From contig CAXKVV010001990.1 in NCBI GenBank assembly GCA_964058805.1, positions 1-20,580 on the forward strand: 20,580 bases of DNA. Direction: 5' to 3'. This stretch comes from Schoenoplectus triqueter. Lineage: Eukaryota; Streptophyta; Magnoliopsida; Poales; Cyperaceae. Every line of letters starts with the position of its first letter. Within the stretch, counting starts at the first letter, position 1. The position numbers were made by a program, and so were the translations under genes. Below the pieces are notes generated by a model. The model worked only from the letters and a program-made list of their open reading frames with translations, had not been told where the DNA came from and ran no database searches. This document shows, piece by piece, positions 1 to 8,993 of this stretch.

Positions 1-789
1 TTCAAGCCTCACCATCATTTGAAATCAGCTCTTGTATCACTTACACTACCACTAGCACTAGTGTTTTGCTTATTAAACATCCAAATATTATCAGTGTAGT
101 TCAGATGGGTTCAAAAGTGTGCAAAATTTAAATAGTGACAAGTTTAATGAAGTACTGCTGGTGTTGTCCTGAGTCAGTTTAGTTACATACCAACCTTAAG
201 TGTACAATCAAATACTCTTTGAACAACTCATTCATGTAAGTTTTCAGGTAATAATAAATCGAGGACAATCATCGACATATATCTTTTCAATATAGTACTC
301 AATAATAATAAGCTTGCATATAGGATCAAGAATACAAACAGTTGCCAACAAAGTATTTCCACTAGTCCAATACTTATCCCACTTGACAAATATTTATGTA
401 GCTATCTTAACAATAAAGGGATATGAACTACTAGCCATTTTCTTAATACTCAGATAATTCAGAGGGTTGTTCAGATGCATTAGGATTTTAAGACTCTAGT
501 GCATTAACACCAACTAATTTAGTGTCACTTTGATCACTAATTTCTATCATACTAATCTCCACTGGGATTTCAAGATTCAACTATGATCTCATGCTAAATT
601 ATAAGTGCAAAATAACTTCACAGATACTAACATACTGACAAGCTAACAAGTACTAAGAAGCTAACATACTAACAATTGATCAAGCTAATAAGTAGTAACA
701 AGCTAACATACTGATATATTGACAAATGCAAAACAATTACAAGTGCCATCATTTCTCACAAACTAAGAAATACTAACATTTTATTTTTA
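1..789. other. AT-rich intergenic DNA, no gene recognised
   Basis: No coding stretch, RNA gene or transposon end could be recognised here. From about 600 onward, short phrases built on 'ctaacatact' and 'acaagcta' recur irregularly. They look like decayed relatives of the minisatellite that begins near 790. The stretch could be intergenic or part of a long intron of a gene beyond the left edge; nothing decides between these. Confidence 0.5.
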
Positions 790-1125
790 TTTCTCACATA
801 CTAACATGACGTCTAACAAGTGCTCAATTTCTATTTTATTTCTCACATTCTGACATTACATTTAGCAAGTGCTCAATCTCAATTTAATTTCTCACATACT
901 GGCATATGGACCATGGACCAGTAAGAGTGCTCAATTTCAATTCTATTTTCATCTCACATACTGACATCCAACAAGTGAATCTCAATTTAATTTTTCACAT
1001 ACTAACATATCAACCAGTAAAAGTAAGTGTGCTCAATTTCAATTTTAATTTCATCTCACATACTGACATCCAACAAGTGCACAATTTCAATTTTATTTTT
1101 CAGATACTAACATCTAACAATAAAA
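790..1125. repeat. Minisatellite, about seven units of 42-61 bp
   Basis: The phrase 'ctcacatactgacat' or a close variant recurs at about 793, 842, 891, 952, 994, 1054 and 1099. Each is followed by a 'caacaagtgctcaatttcaatttta'-like tail (shown here only as a pattern). Unit length alternates: the first spacings are 49 bp, then long (about 61) and short (42-45) units follow each other, so the later copies look like a two-unit repeat of about 103 bp. A 75-codon open frame at 906-1133 is a by-product of this repetition and has no protein-like composition. Confidence 0.75.
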
Positions 1126-1347
1126 ACCAATAACATCACATACAGTAAAAAATCTTACTCATCATCAGAAATACCAGGCTAAAATATAATAAAATCTGAA
1201 TCAGTCATGCTTACACAATAAAGACCAGTAAGAACACAAATAGTAAGAGCAAGACCTGCAAAGACAATAAGAGCAAATATGACCAAATCAGTAAAATGAG
1301 TACTAAAAAAATGAAGAAATAATAGTTATAAACAAAATATACATCTC

Positions 1348-1412
1348 TAGCTCTCTTTCTTTCTCTCTCTCTCTCTCTTTCTCTTTTTTTCTGTCTTTTT
1401 TTCTTTCCCTTC
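1348..1412. repeat. CT microsatellite and pyrimidine tract
   Basis: This is a polypyrimidine stretch with an uninterrupted (TC)n core at about 1362-1377, followed by T-rich runs broken by single C or G. It produces an open frame full of R-E-R-E on the minus strand that should not be read as a protein. Confidence 0.85.
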
Positions 1413-1589
1413 AACAACACAATATATAATCAACGATTCAATCACCTGGTGCATACTTGGTGCATGCTAGGCACTGAAAAATTAGGACAGATCATCGAAC
1501 AGAGGCATGCGCATACCTGGCCAGGACTTATAGCAAAACGTCGAAGGAATGATGAGTCGAAGGGTCATCTCTTAACGCTTACAAGTTAC
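1413..1589. other. Higher-GC unique segment, no gene assigned
   Basis: This stretch is less AT-rich than its surroundings. On the minus strand it has an ATG at 1568 that opens a 28-codon frame, and a good-looking donor (CCAG|GTATGC, last exon base 1517). An upstream (minus-strand) pyrimidine-rich, telobox-bearing region would suit a 5' leader, so a first exon of a gene running off the left side is conceivable. No downstream exon was found, so no gene is called. Confidence 0.25.
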
Positions 1590-1825
1590 AATCAAATTAT
1601 AGGTTTCTGAGCGAGAAAGAGGAGATTGGTTGAGCGAGATAGCGAGAGAGTAGGTTAAAGCATGAGAGAGGAGAGCGACAGAGAGAGATAACGAGTTAGG
1701 GTTAGGGTTTACTATATCGTCTGTGAAAAGAAAGGAGAGCGGTCGAAAAGAAAAGAGAGGAGCGGCATCTGTGAAGAGAGAGAGGAGAGATATATAGTTA
1801 GGGTTTTCTATATATCGTCTGCTAT
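1590..1825. repeat. GA-rich stretch with duplicated telobox-like segment
   Basis: On the plus strand this is rich in GAGAGA. A segment of about 23 bp ('gttagggttt' followed by 'ctatat..cgtctg') occurs at 1701-1723 and again at 1797-1821, each in a GA-rich context. This is a partial tandem duplication of about 97 bp. The first copy lies in 'ttagggttagggttt' (1696-1710), a telobox-like element resembling plant telomere repeats. Teloboxes are known near transcription starts of some plant genes. Here the role is unknown. Confidence 0.55.
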
Positions 1826-1952
1826 ATTTTTAATAGTAGCCATATAAAATGTCGGATGAAAAATTAAAACTAACGAAATGAAATAGGTGATTTTGCGTTG
1901 ATCATTTTGTTCCTTACATAAAAGGATTTATATATTTGTTAATTATTTTGTT

Positions 1953-1973
1953 ATGAAATGAAATGAAATGAAA
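1953..1973. repeat. (ATGAA)4 pentanucleotide repeat
   Basis: Four tandem copies of ATGAA, with further loose copies at about 2001-2019. This sits in the AT-rich segment that ends in a transposon-like terminus at 2039-2049. Confidence 0.8.
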
Positions 1974-2038
1974 TTCCTTCACCCTTCTGTTATGTTTCGT
2001 ATGAAATGAAAATGATGAAACAGTCAAACGGAATTTCG

Positions 2039-2049
2039 TTGACACCCCT
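2039..2049. mobile_element. Orphan hAT-type terminus (11 bp)
   Basis: The sequence 'ttgacacccct' is the exact reverse complement of the left end of the MITE that begins near 2118. It therefore looks like the right end of a related element lying to its left. No convincing matching left end was found in 1-2038, so that element may be truncated, or its other end may have decayed. Confidence 0.35.
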
Positions 2050-2117
2050 GTGAAAGGACTTGCATCAAATATATAGGAAGAAGCGCATAGAAACGACTGA
2101 ATATCACTATGATTGAT

Positions 2118-2470
2118 AAGGGGTGTCAATTATTAATCTGATATGACTGGTTAACTTGATCCGACCCGGACCTGACCCAACCCGGCATGATCTGAAAATA
2201 AATGGGTCGGGTATGGGTTTAATTTTTTGACCCAAATCGGATCGGGTCGGGTTCGGGTCAATCCGACCCGATTAATTGTGTTTTTTTAAAGGATTTAGTT
2301 GAGATGAAGATAGGTTTTAGTTGTGTTTTTTTTAATCTTGACCCGATTAATCGGATATGGGTCAAGATTTTTTGACCTGAATATGATCGGGTCGGATTCG
2401 GATCGGGTCGAGGAAAATAATAAAATAATATGACACGATCCGAACCCGACCCGACCCATTGACACCTCTA
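2118..2470. mobile_element. hAT-type MITE with internal GGGTC/GACCC runs
   Basis: The left end 'aggggtgtcaat' (2119-2130) and right end 'attgacacctct' (2458-2469) are inverted repeats with 11 of 12 bases matching. The flanks 'atgattga' (2109-2116) and 'atgactga' (2470-2477) match at 7 of 8 bases and resemble a decayed 8-bp target duplication, which is the hAT size. The exact end could shift by one or two bases. The interior is made of alternating 'gggtcgg' and 'gacccga' runs, so it can fold back on itself. It has no coding capacity, so it is non-autonomous. A 24-bp segment at 2288-2311 is shared exactly with the 5' flank of the lipase gene. Confidence 0.65.
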
Positions 2471-2730
2471 TGACTGACTATATGAAATAAATTAAATATT
2501 ATTATTTGGATTTAATTTGGAGAAGCACTAAGTTGGCCCTAACAACACACTAAATTATTACAAAAATTTAAGAGTGCGTCTAATGATAAACTACTAAATT
2601 ATGAAGACTTAAACAATAAATTAGTCCATTATAGCATGAAATAAGCCATTAAAAAACTCCAAGAATGACAAAAAAAAATTCCTTTAAAAAAACAGAGAAC
2701 TTGAAAAAAAAAATATTATCTTCAAACCAC
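2471..2730. other. AT-rich spacer and presumed 3' UTR of the lipase gene
   Basis: This lies downstream of the lipase stop codon on the minus strand. It has long A runs on the plus strand (U runs in the transcript), such as 2671-2678 and 2705-2713. No canonical AATAAA was found in the transcript sense. The AATAAT-like string near 2499-2510 is only a weak candidate, so the 3' end is not placed. Confidence 0.4.
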
Positions 2731-4417
2731 CTAGTCTGCTCCAAAACAGCAACTAAATGGTCCCAAATTGGGACCTAATTTACTGTTGTTATTCAACTCA
2801 ACATCGCCATTTAAGCTGGGCAACATATCTGCCTTCCCTTCTGGCGGCGGCACTGGCAAATCCTCATCGGCCGGCACCTGCAGCTGCCATTCCCCATCAT
2901 CTCCTAAAATCATCCCTTTGTTTCTCTCCACCCACCATGAACCCGGTACCAGTAGCTCGTCCTTCAAAAACTCTGATGACTTGTTAACAAGTGCAATGCT
3001 TCTCCTCACTTGCAACTTGAATTCTCCCTTTTCGCCGGTCCAACCTGCAACCGTGTGCAAAATCCCTTGCAAGTTGTGATAATCTCCTATGTTTGTCGTT
3101 GATTCTTTCAAATATGGTGATTTCTTCGAGTCTATAAGAAGTTCTTGTCCGACGTTGGCGTAGCCTAGAATGCCAGTTGGGTATAACGGTATCACATCGG
3201 GTTTGTTCTTGACATGTAAAACTCTGAGGTTTTGATGCATCTCCAATCTCTCCTTGAACTCTTTATTTCCAATCTGAGGTGAACCGAATACTACTGATGT
3301 TACCTGGATATTGGTGTTTTCATCTAGCTTTGCTAAGCCGCTCTCAACTATATCAAAGGCGCATAGTGTCGCTAGCGCTGCACCTAAACTGTGACCAGTG
3401 CAAACAATGCTCAGCTCGCCCTCATTTTTGTACTGATTGATGAGCTCTTTTATTGCATATAATAGTTGGTCCCTTGCACTGAGCTTTGAGAATTTCGACT
3501 CGGGGTTGCTCGAGGTGTAAATTGTATACCACCCTTTCATCACTTTCAGGTCATCAGAAATGTCCTTGTTTGAAGAAGGCAGTATGTTACGGATTGAAAC
3601 TTGCTGTGGCTTCAGCACATCAACCCACTCTAAGGTGCGTATCGTGCCACGCCATGTGACATAGATCACACGCCGACCCGTGGTTGGATCTGGATTGGAG
3701 ATTGCAACATAGCCCATCCAATTTGATTCCTTGCTCCATGCATCATCAGCGTGTGAGAAGAGTATAAATTCTTTTGGCACTGACACCTCTGATGTGGCGT
3801 ACAAATATGCAGAAACAGTGAGGTCAGAGGCGGCAGTGAACAGAACCTATAACATGGTGATGATTAAATAATTGCAAAATTATAAGGCCATTGTAACTCC
3901 ATTATTTTAACGAATTATTTATGTCAATAAACCTGAATAGAAATGATGCCCTCTTATTATATCTTGAGATTCTTGATTAACTATCATTTCCTCTGTTTAC
4001 TTCTAAGTATATACTTTTGAAGCTAATTGAAGCGTACCAACATGTGGAAAAGAAAATCAAAAGAATCATGAATTCAAATTTAAGAGAGAATCAAAAGAAA
4101 ACTGTTCTGAAAATTACAGAATCCGAATTTTCTTCTTAGCCCGTCTCAAACCAGGCAAAACTAATGAAAGGCATCTATAACTATTTATTTACCTTTTGAA
4201 GGAGAGTTGATTTGGAGTAACGGCAGCTGCCGGTATACTTCGAGTGTGGATCCGAGTTGAACGAGTCATAAGTGACTTGGATGAGGTCTCCACACAACAG
4301 GATTAGGCCGCGTAGAGAAGGGTCGAGCGGGTCGAGAAGACCGATCCAGTGGTTCGAGCCAAGGAGCTCAGGCAAGGATGAGTTTGATTGGGGTGGTTGG
4401 TCACCTTGAGTTGCCAT
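2731..4417 (-). CDS. Phospholipase A1-II (DAD1-like class 3 lipase), two exons
   Basis: Exon 1 is 4417-4193 (75 codons) and exon 2 is 3846-2731, with a TAG stop at 2733-2731. Joined in phase 0 they give 446 residues, near the usual length of about 400-420 for plant PLA1-II enzymes. The start is the ATG at 4417; the frame is open farther upstream but contains no earlier ATG. Visible motifs: an N-terminal W-x-G-L-L-D-P-L-D-x-x-L-R block (about residues 22-35); YATSEV just after the splice site; TWRGT, the likely oxyanion region (about 138-142); the lipase elbow GHSLG with nucleophile Ser228; Asp292 in NKPDVIPLYP; His332 or His339 in DYHNLQGILH; and the family C-terminal block SWWVERNKGM. The family hydrolyses the sn-1 acyl ester of glycerolipids. 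Class II members lack a plastid transit peptide and are usually cytosolic; no signal peptide is seen here. The substrate cannot be read from sequence. The C-terminus has an extra Asn/Pro-rich tail ending SCCFGAD. No frameshift or stop was seen. Confidence 0.92.
3847..4192 (-). other. Intron of the lipase gene (346 bp, phase 0)
   Basis: The donor reads AAAAG|GTAAAT (last exon base 4193) and the acceptor reads TTATAG|GTTCTG (first exon base 3846). Removing it joins ...STLLQK to VLFTAASDLTVSAYLYATSEV, which restores the continuous family sequence. That match supports the placement more than the splice signals do. The intron is AT-rich and holds no other recognisable element. Confidence 0.88.
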
Positions 4418-4747
4418 TAAAATGAGTAAATTCTTTGCTTGAGGGTTGTACAATACTACAATGGAGGGACTTAAAAGGATTTAGTTGAGATGAAGATGGG
4501 CTGTAGATTTTGTTTGGATTATGAATGGCTTAGATCCTTGTAGAGTGGTTGGATCTTTTAATACTAACCACAAACTTAAATCCGTCTTAATTCAGGTCAT
4601 GTCTTATAATTTATTGGTCCCATGAGCCCATGGTAGTAGCCTACCAGGTTCCTTTGATTTTGACCACTGGAAATAAAAAATTCCAAATCTAATCCAATCG
4701 GATGGCCTGTGGTCCGTCTCCTCTATTGTCAAATAATTAATCATTAC
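4418..4747 (-). promoter_or_regulatory. Presumed 5' UTR and proximal promoter of the lipase gene
   Basis: This is the minus-strand upstream flank. A TATTAAAA string (4563-4556), about 140 bases before the ATG, is the best TATA-like candidate, and it is weak. A CCAAT string followed by AAATTATAAG lies near 4604-4620. The ATG context (TTTTAATGGC) is favourable for plants. The segment 4474-4497 is an exact copy of 24 bases inside the MITE at 2118-2470. No transcription start can be fixed from sequence. Confidence 0.35.
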
Positions 4748-5027
4748 GGGTATGTTTGGATGGAATAGTAAATCTGTTGTTTCGAAACAGTAAAAATAGT
4801 TATTATTCTGTTATTCTATGATAAAGATGAAATAGTTGTTATTTTTCTTAATTCTTCATTATTATTCTTAACAAATAATCCAAATAATATTTCTACCATA
4901 TGAAATAGAATCATCTTTTTACTATCATCGCGCTAACGGTAAAATCACTATTTTTTTTTACTCTCCTCATTTATTATTCTCAATTCCTCTATTTTTATAC
5001 TATTTGTTGCACCATCCAAACACACCC
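4748..5027. mobile_element. MITE with 16-bp terminal inverted repeats
   Basis: The left end 'gggtatgtttggatgg' (4748-4763) and right end 'ccatccaaacacaccc' (5012-5027) are inverted repeats matching at 15 of 16 bases. The 280-bp element is AT-rich, non-coding and partly self-complementary near its ends. GGGTGTGTTTGG-type termini are common among plant MITEs. No clear target duplication was found ('tac' on the left, 'tag' on the right), so the superfamily is not assigned. It lies about 330-610 bp upstream of the lipase ATG and could contribute promoter sequence. Confidence 0.65.
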
Positions 5028-5549
5028 TAGATTTTTAGACCGTGTGAAAGTCGGCAGCTGTGAAATGAATTTTTTTTTTCAAAGACCGGTACGTTGAATT
5101 TAATTATAGAACTTTCCATGTAAAAATAATGCACCAAAAATCTGCTTTGTCCAATTCGTAGTTGCATCTAATCATTTTAGGATATGATTGAAAATACTTT
5201 TTTTTTTCCAAAAAGAATCTAATATTCTAAACTTCTGTATAGTAAAGAAACTTAAAAAAACATAACGCAAGCCTCTCTTTTTTTTTTAAAAAAAAAGTTT
5301 CAGCTGATGCGAATTATTGAATTTGTGATATTTCCGAATAAAGTTATTTTCTAATTAAATATGTTGGTCACTTTTCTTGATCTCCTCTCTATAAATTAAG
5401 GATGGAAATTCATTAAAAATGGCATAAAATATGAAACAAATATATTGTGTTCCATAAAAAAAATTCTAAGAATGCATGAAATATGGAACGAAAATAATTT
5501 ATAGTATAAAAGAATATGTTTATAAAATTTTGAATTTATTTAAAGAGTT
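5028..5549. other. AT-rich intergenic DNA with T/A runs
   Basis: There are many T or A homopolymer runs (for example near 5070, 5200 and 5280-5297). No gene, RNA or transposon end was recognised. Confidence 0.5.
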
Positions 5550-5901
5550 GAGCTACGGTGCTATGCTTAGCATGAACGGTCTGTGTTACAGACGTTTTTC
5601 CATTTTTAAAATTCAAATGGTCGATCCAATAGCTCAATATGATTTTCATATGAAAATCTAGTTATAGATCAAATTTTATATTTTAAAAAATTAATATTCT
5701 TTAGATAGTTAAAAAAATCACTTGATTTAATTATTATGAGTGAAAATTATTTTCTAACTATCTAAAAAATATATAAATTTTAGTTTGTAACTATATTTTC
5801 ATATATAAATTATTTTGAGCAGTCAGATTACTATTTAAATTTTAAAAATGAAGAAACTAATACAAATCATCCATGCTATCCGTGCTACATATAGTAGCTT
5901 A
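5550..5901. mobile_element. Snap-back palindromic element (long-TIR MITE candidate)
   Basis: The two halves are imperfect reverse complements centred near 5735. Left-arm landmarks are 'agctac' (5551-5556), 'agcatg' (about 5570-5575), 'catttttaaaatt' (5600-5612), 'tatgaaaatctagtta' (about 5649-5664) and 'tttagatagtt' (5701-5711). The reverse complement of the right arm gives the same order: 'agctac', 'agcatg', 'catttttaaaatt', 'tatgaaaatatagtta' and 'tttagatagtt'. The whole element could fold into one long hairpin. The exact ends and target duplication are unclear. A 61-codon frame at 5476-5661 runs into the left arm and is not a gene. Confidence 0.6.
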
Positions 5902-6057
5902 GCCTAACTTATCTTTAATGACAAATTAATCATTATGAATAAATCCCATCAAATTAATAGCAGCATGCGGATTTTAGCTCCCAGAGTTTGTAACGACGTG
6001 AGGACACAGGAGTCCGTAAAATCCTAAAAGCTCCGATTTTCTACTAAGAAGTAAGAA

Positions 6058-6128
6058 CACGTGCTTCAAAAAGTCACCAAGAAAATTAAAATTTTAACAA
6101 TAGTTCTCACCACGTGCTTCAAAAAGTC
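6058..6128. repeat. 18-bp direct repeat carrying CACGTG
   Basis: The sequence 'cacgtgcttcaaaaagtc' occurs at 6058-6075 and again, identical, at 6111-6128 (spacing 53 bp). Each copy starts with a G-box core, CACGTG. No nearby gene is present for these to regulate, so the simplest reading is a small local duplication. Confidence 0.7.
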
Positions 6129-6880
6129 TGAACATTTTATTTATTTTTCTTTTTTCCGACAAACTATGGACCGGGGCTCTAGTTGTGAAATACGTCTTCA
6201 CAAATAAGGTACCATGATTTATTGCAATCAATTCTTGACCAATTTCGAATCCAGAGCAGAGCAAAAAGCTAGAAAATAAAAATAAAAATATACCCGTATA
6301 TCCCCTTCATCGAGCTTGGTACAGAACTCTTTTTATTTAGTGATTTTCTTATTTTTCTATATAAACATCTAATTCATTTATATGGTTATCTGAGTTATTT
6401 ATACACCTAAAAGTATTTATTATTTCTCGAGATATTTTGTCTTTCTTCTCTCACGCCTTTTCCTTTCTCAAGAACTTCATTTTATTTTTTTATCTTCTCT
6501 GTTCCTAATAATTTTATTTTTTTAAGATTTTTCTCTCTCTCTTCTCTCTTTTACTTTTCTACTTAATAATTTATACAAACACTCAAGTCTTATATTTAAA
6601 ATATCTCACTCACTTGTACAAAAATCCTAATCACTTGTATAAACACCCGAATCTTATATAAATATACTTGAATATGATACATACACACATTAGACTTTCC
6701 CAGTTGACCGTAATTCTTTGCAAAACTGAAAAGTTAGTCAAATGAAATTGCTAATTAAGACAAATTAGATAAGATAACTTTCCCAAATTATTGATGCAAT
6801 TGCCATTTATGACATGTGCGGGTTTTATTGATGATGACAATTTACTTTATTTGTAGAATATAATTATTATTAGTTAAATG

Positions 6881-6958
6881 TAATTGTTATTTGATGAGAG
6901 GGATATTTGTGGAATATTGTAATTGCTATCAGATGAGGGAAGCATTTGTGGAATATAG
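6881..6958. repeat. 39-bp tandem repeat, two copies
   Basis: The unit 'taattg.tat..gatgag' to 'atttgtggaatat.g' occurs at 6881-6919 and 6920-6958 with a few substitutions. A third, more decayed partial copy precedes it at about 6849-6880. Confidence 0.7.
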
Positions 6959-7711
6959 TAATATTACTTACTCTAGACCTTGCATGTCGCTAGGTCAACT
7001 GATTTGATATGTCTGAATATATTTTGTTTAAAATGTTTGAATAATTATACATCTAAATTAATTTGATCAGGACTGAAATCAGACTAGTAGATGGTATAAG
7101 TTTATGACATAACAGATATAGGTTGAAAAGCCCATGCACATCGGATGAGTGTACCAGACTTAATAATTTATATTAATACACCAACATATATAATATGAGC
7201 TATTTGATTTTGTTTTTATTATCTTTGTTAACTAAATCCATTTGAATCGTGTTTTGATTTATGTGCATACATTATAAAGTAATTTATTTTGATAATTAGA
7301 AAATAATAAATTTTATGTATTTTATTACATAATGAAAATATGCATAATATTTATAATATATGATATGTGATAATTATTGAATGATAAGATGTAAATCCAA
7401 TTAAAATGGTAAGAAGCATGTCACTATTCTTCTTCCTGGATACGAATAGGACAGTTCTATTTTATTTTACTTTTTATTTTTGCATATAAAATATTTGTTT
7501 GACTAAAATGATAAATTATATTATTTTATATATATATTTATTATATAGAAGTTGTGTTGTAAAAATAACTAGTTTCTGAGGTTTTTAGCTGACTCTATTT
7601 TATTTCTATTTTTAGTATTTTTACTTTTCTGTTAACGGCATAGATTCGGATGGATGCAAAAAGATATTAGTTTTGTAGCAGCCCGATTAGAGGTGTTACA
7701 AAAACACATTT

Positions 7712-8113
7712 TTCTCTTTTGAGAAGGGATCCAATTACCATTTTTTTTGTCCATGGAGTCTATTTATTTATTTATATATAAATTTTAAAATGTGAACCGT
7801 TAGATGTATTCTATATCATTTAAATTGTATGTATATGAATAATCATAAAATTTTAACTTCATTTGAATAACCATCAAGTAACATGTATAAAATGTAAAAT
7901 TTGGTCCGTTGATTTTATTAACGCTTGATGCCTATATAAATAATATCAAAATGATATAATTTTTTGTATACATATATAAGATGATATTTAAAAAATATTC
8001 CTTCAATTAATTTTGTTATTTAAGAATTTGAATAATAGTTGTTTGATATTTAATTTTAATGGCACCGATGTGGCACCAAAATGGTGGTAATTGGATCCCT
8101 TCTCTTCTCTTTT
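7712..8113. mobile_element. Mutator-type MITE with perfect TIRs and 9-bp target duplication
   Basis: The element itself is 7721-8104 (384 bp). Its ends, 'gagaagggatccaattacca' at 7721-7740 and the exact reverse complement at 8085-8104, are perfect 20-bp inverted repeats. It is flanked by an identical 9-bp direct repeat, 'ttctctttt', at 7712-7720 and 8105-8113. A 9-bp target duplication with terminal inverted repeats is characteristic of the Mutator (MULE) superfamily. The interior is AT-rich and non-coding, so mobility would have to be supplied in trans. Perfect ends and flanks suggest a fairly recent insertion. The flanks are pyrimidine-rich, so part of the 9-bp match could be chance. Confidence 0.82.
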
Positions 8114-8479
8114 ATGTTATATATGAAATATATATTGTACAATGACAAAAATAATTGTAAAATTAAATCACACGGTGTCATTAACATTCGGCAGCAACAT
8201 TCAAATGCGGTATTCAGGTGTGGATCCAAACTTTGGTCCATGGAGAAACAAAAATTGAAATTCGAGAGGTTAAATTTTAAAAGTTTTGTTCAAGGATATT
8301 TTTTAAAAAATTCAGGAGGGCACCTTCTTGCATCCGTCCCGACAGTAATATAAATATTAAGTATATATATGCACATAATCTAAATAAGAGTAGCTGGCCT
8401 TTTATATATATGATGCACACATCAAGAAAAATAAATATGCAACTAATTATCAACTCTTAAAGTGTAAGAATAAAATTTT
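8114..8479. other. Spacer between MITE and satellite; possible transposon remnant
   Basis: AT-rich and non-coding. The piece at about 8250-8345, ending 'ggagggcac' then 'gcatccgtcccgac', reads like the degenerate ends of dispersed plant repeats, but no family can be named. Overlapping open frames on both strands (8056-8241 and 8081-8353) cut across the MITE end and are not convincing genes. Confidence 0.35.
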
Positions 8480-8908
8480 ATCTTAATTTATGTACAGTTA
8501 TGAGATCAAAATGATTAAAAACATAAACAACTTATTTAAACAATAGATTTTAATAAACTTGAGTTAAGTTTTGTGTGAAAATATTATCGTAGAATATTCA
8601 CATTTAAGAGTTGACCATAAAAATAGTTAATAAACATTATTAGAAGTATTTGTATGAATTTACACGAAATTATGTCTAGTTATCATATCAAAAATAATGA
8701 AAAATTCAAATAACTTGTTTAGACGATATATTTTAATGCATAAGGATTATTTTTTTTACAAAATTAGTGTCATAGAATATAAATACTAAAGAATTAACTG
8801 GACAAACATATAAAATACATAATTAGAAGTATTTATATGAATTTGTTTGAACTTTAGTACTTATGAATTCAAAATGATGAAAAACTCACATAACTTGTTT
8901 AAATGACA

Positions 8909-8993
8909 TATTTAATTTTTGAGGTAGCAATCTCTTTAAGAACTTTAGTACTTAAAGAAAATAAGTTTTTGTACATTGTAGCGGCATGTTCCT
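8909..8993. repeat. 85-bp insertion in an A monomer near the array edge
   Basis: An A-class monomer is interrupted by 85 bases. The 8-base string 'aaatgaca' stands on both sides (8901-8908 and 8994-9001), as a target duplication would. Inside, 'gaactttagtactta' (8940-8954) repeats 8849-8863 of the adjoining monomer, so a local rearrangement is an alternative to transposition. No terminal inverted repeats were seen. Confidence 0.55.

Larger units (their letters stand above)
5902..7711. other. AT-rich intergenic DNA, small repeats only
   Basis: No protein gene or RNA gene was recognised. Besides the two repeats listed separately there is a pyrimidine-rich stretch at about 6430-6560. There are also loosely repeated phrases of the type 'cacttgtataaacac..gaatcttatat' at about 6575-6665. 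A string 'cccatgcacatcgg' near 7130 only loosely resembles the plant snRNA upstream element. Confidence 0.45.

Noticed and set aside
906..1133. 75-codon plus-strand open frame
   Set aside because: It consists of the minisatellite read in one frame, giving repeated FNFNFISHTDIQQ phrases; nothing indicates a protein.
1211..1420. 69-codon minus-strand frame with R-E-R-E run
   Set aside because: Produced by the CT microsatellite; the remainder is a generic AT-rich hydrophobic reading.
1446..1568. Possible first exon (1568-1517) plus micro-exon (1473-1446) on the minus strand
   Set aside because: The intervening intron would be 43 bp, too short for plants, and no further exon was found.
1696..1710. 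Interstitial telomere array
   Set aside because: Only two TTAGGG-like units are present; this is a telobox-like motif at most.
2757..3079. Two plus-strand open frames opposite the lipase gene
   Set aside because: Antisense shadows of exon 2 without domain signals.
4418..4453. Upstream extension of the lipase start to 4453
   Set aside because: The codon at 4453 is TTG, not ATG; the first in-frame ATG is at 4417 and has a good context.
5476..5661. 61-codon plus-strand open frame
   Set aside because: It overlaps the left arm of the snap-back element and has no recognisable features.
7125..7145. Plant snRNA upstream element (consensus TCCCACATCG)
   Set aside because: The string 'cccatgcacatcgg' has an insertion relative to the consensus, and no snRNA-like sequence follows.
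8056..8353. Open frames on both strands across the MITE end
   Set aside because: They cross the right inverted repeat and target duplication of the MITE and overlap each other on opposite strands.
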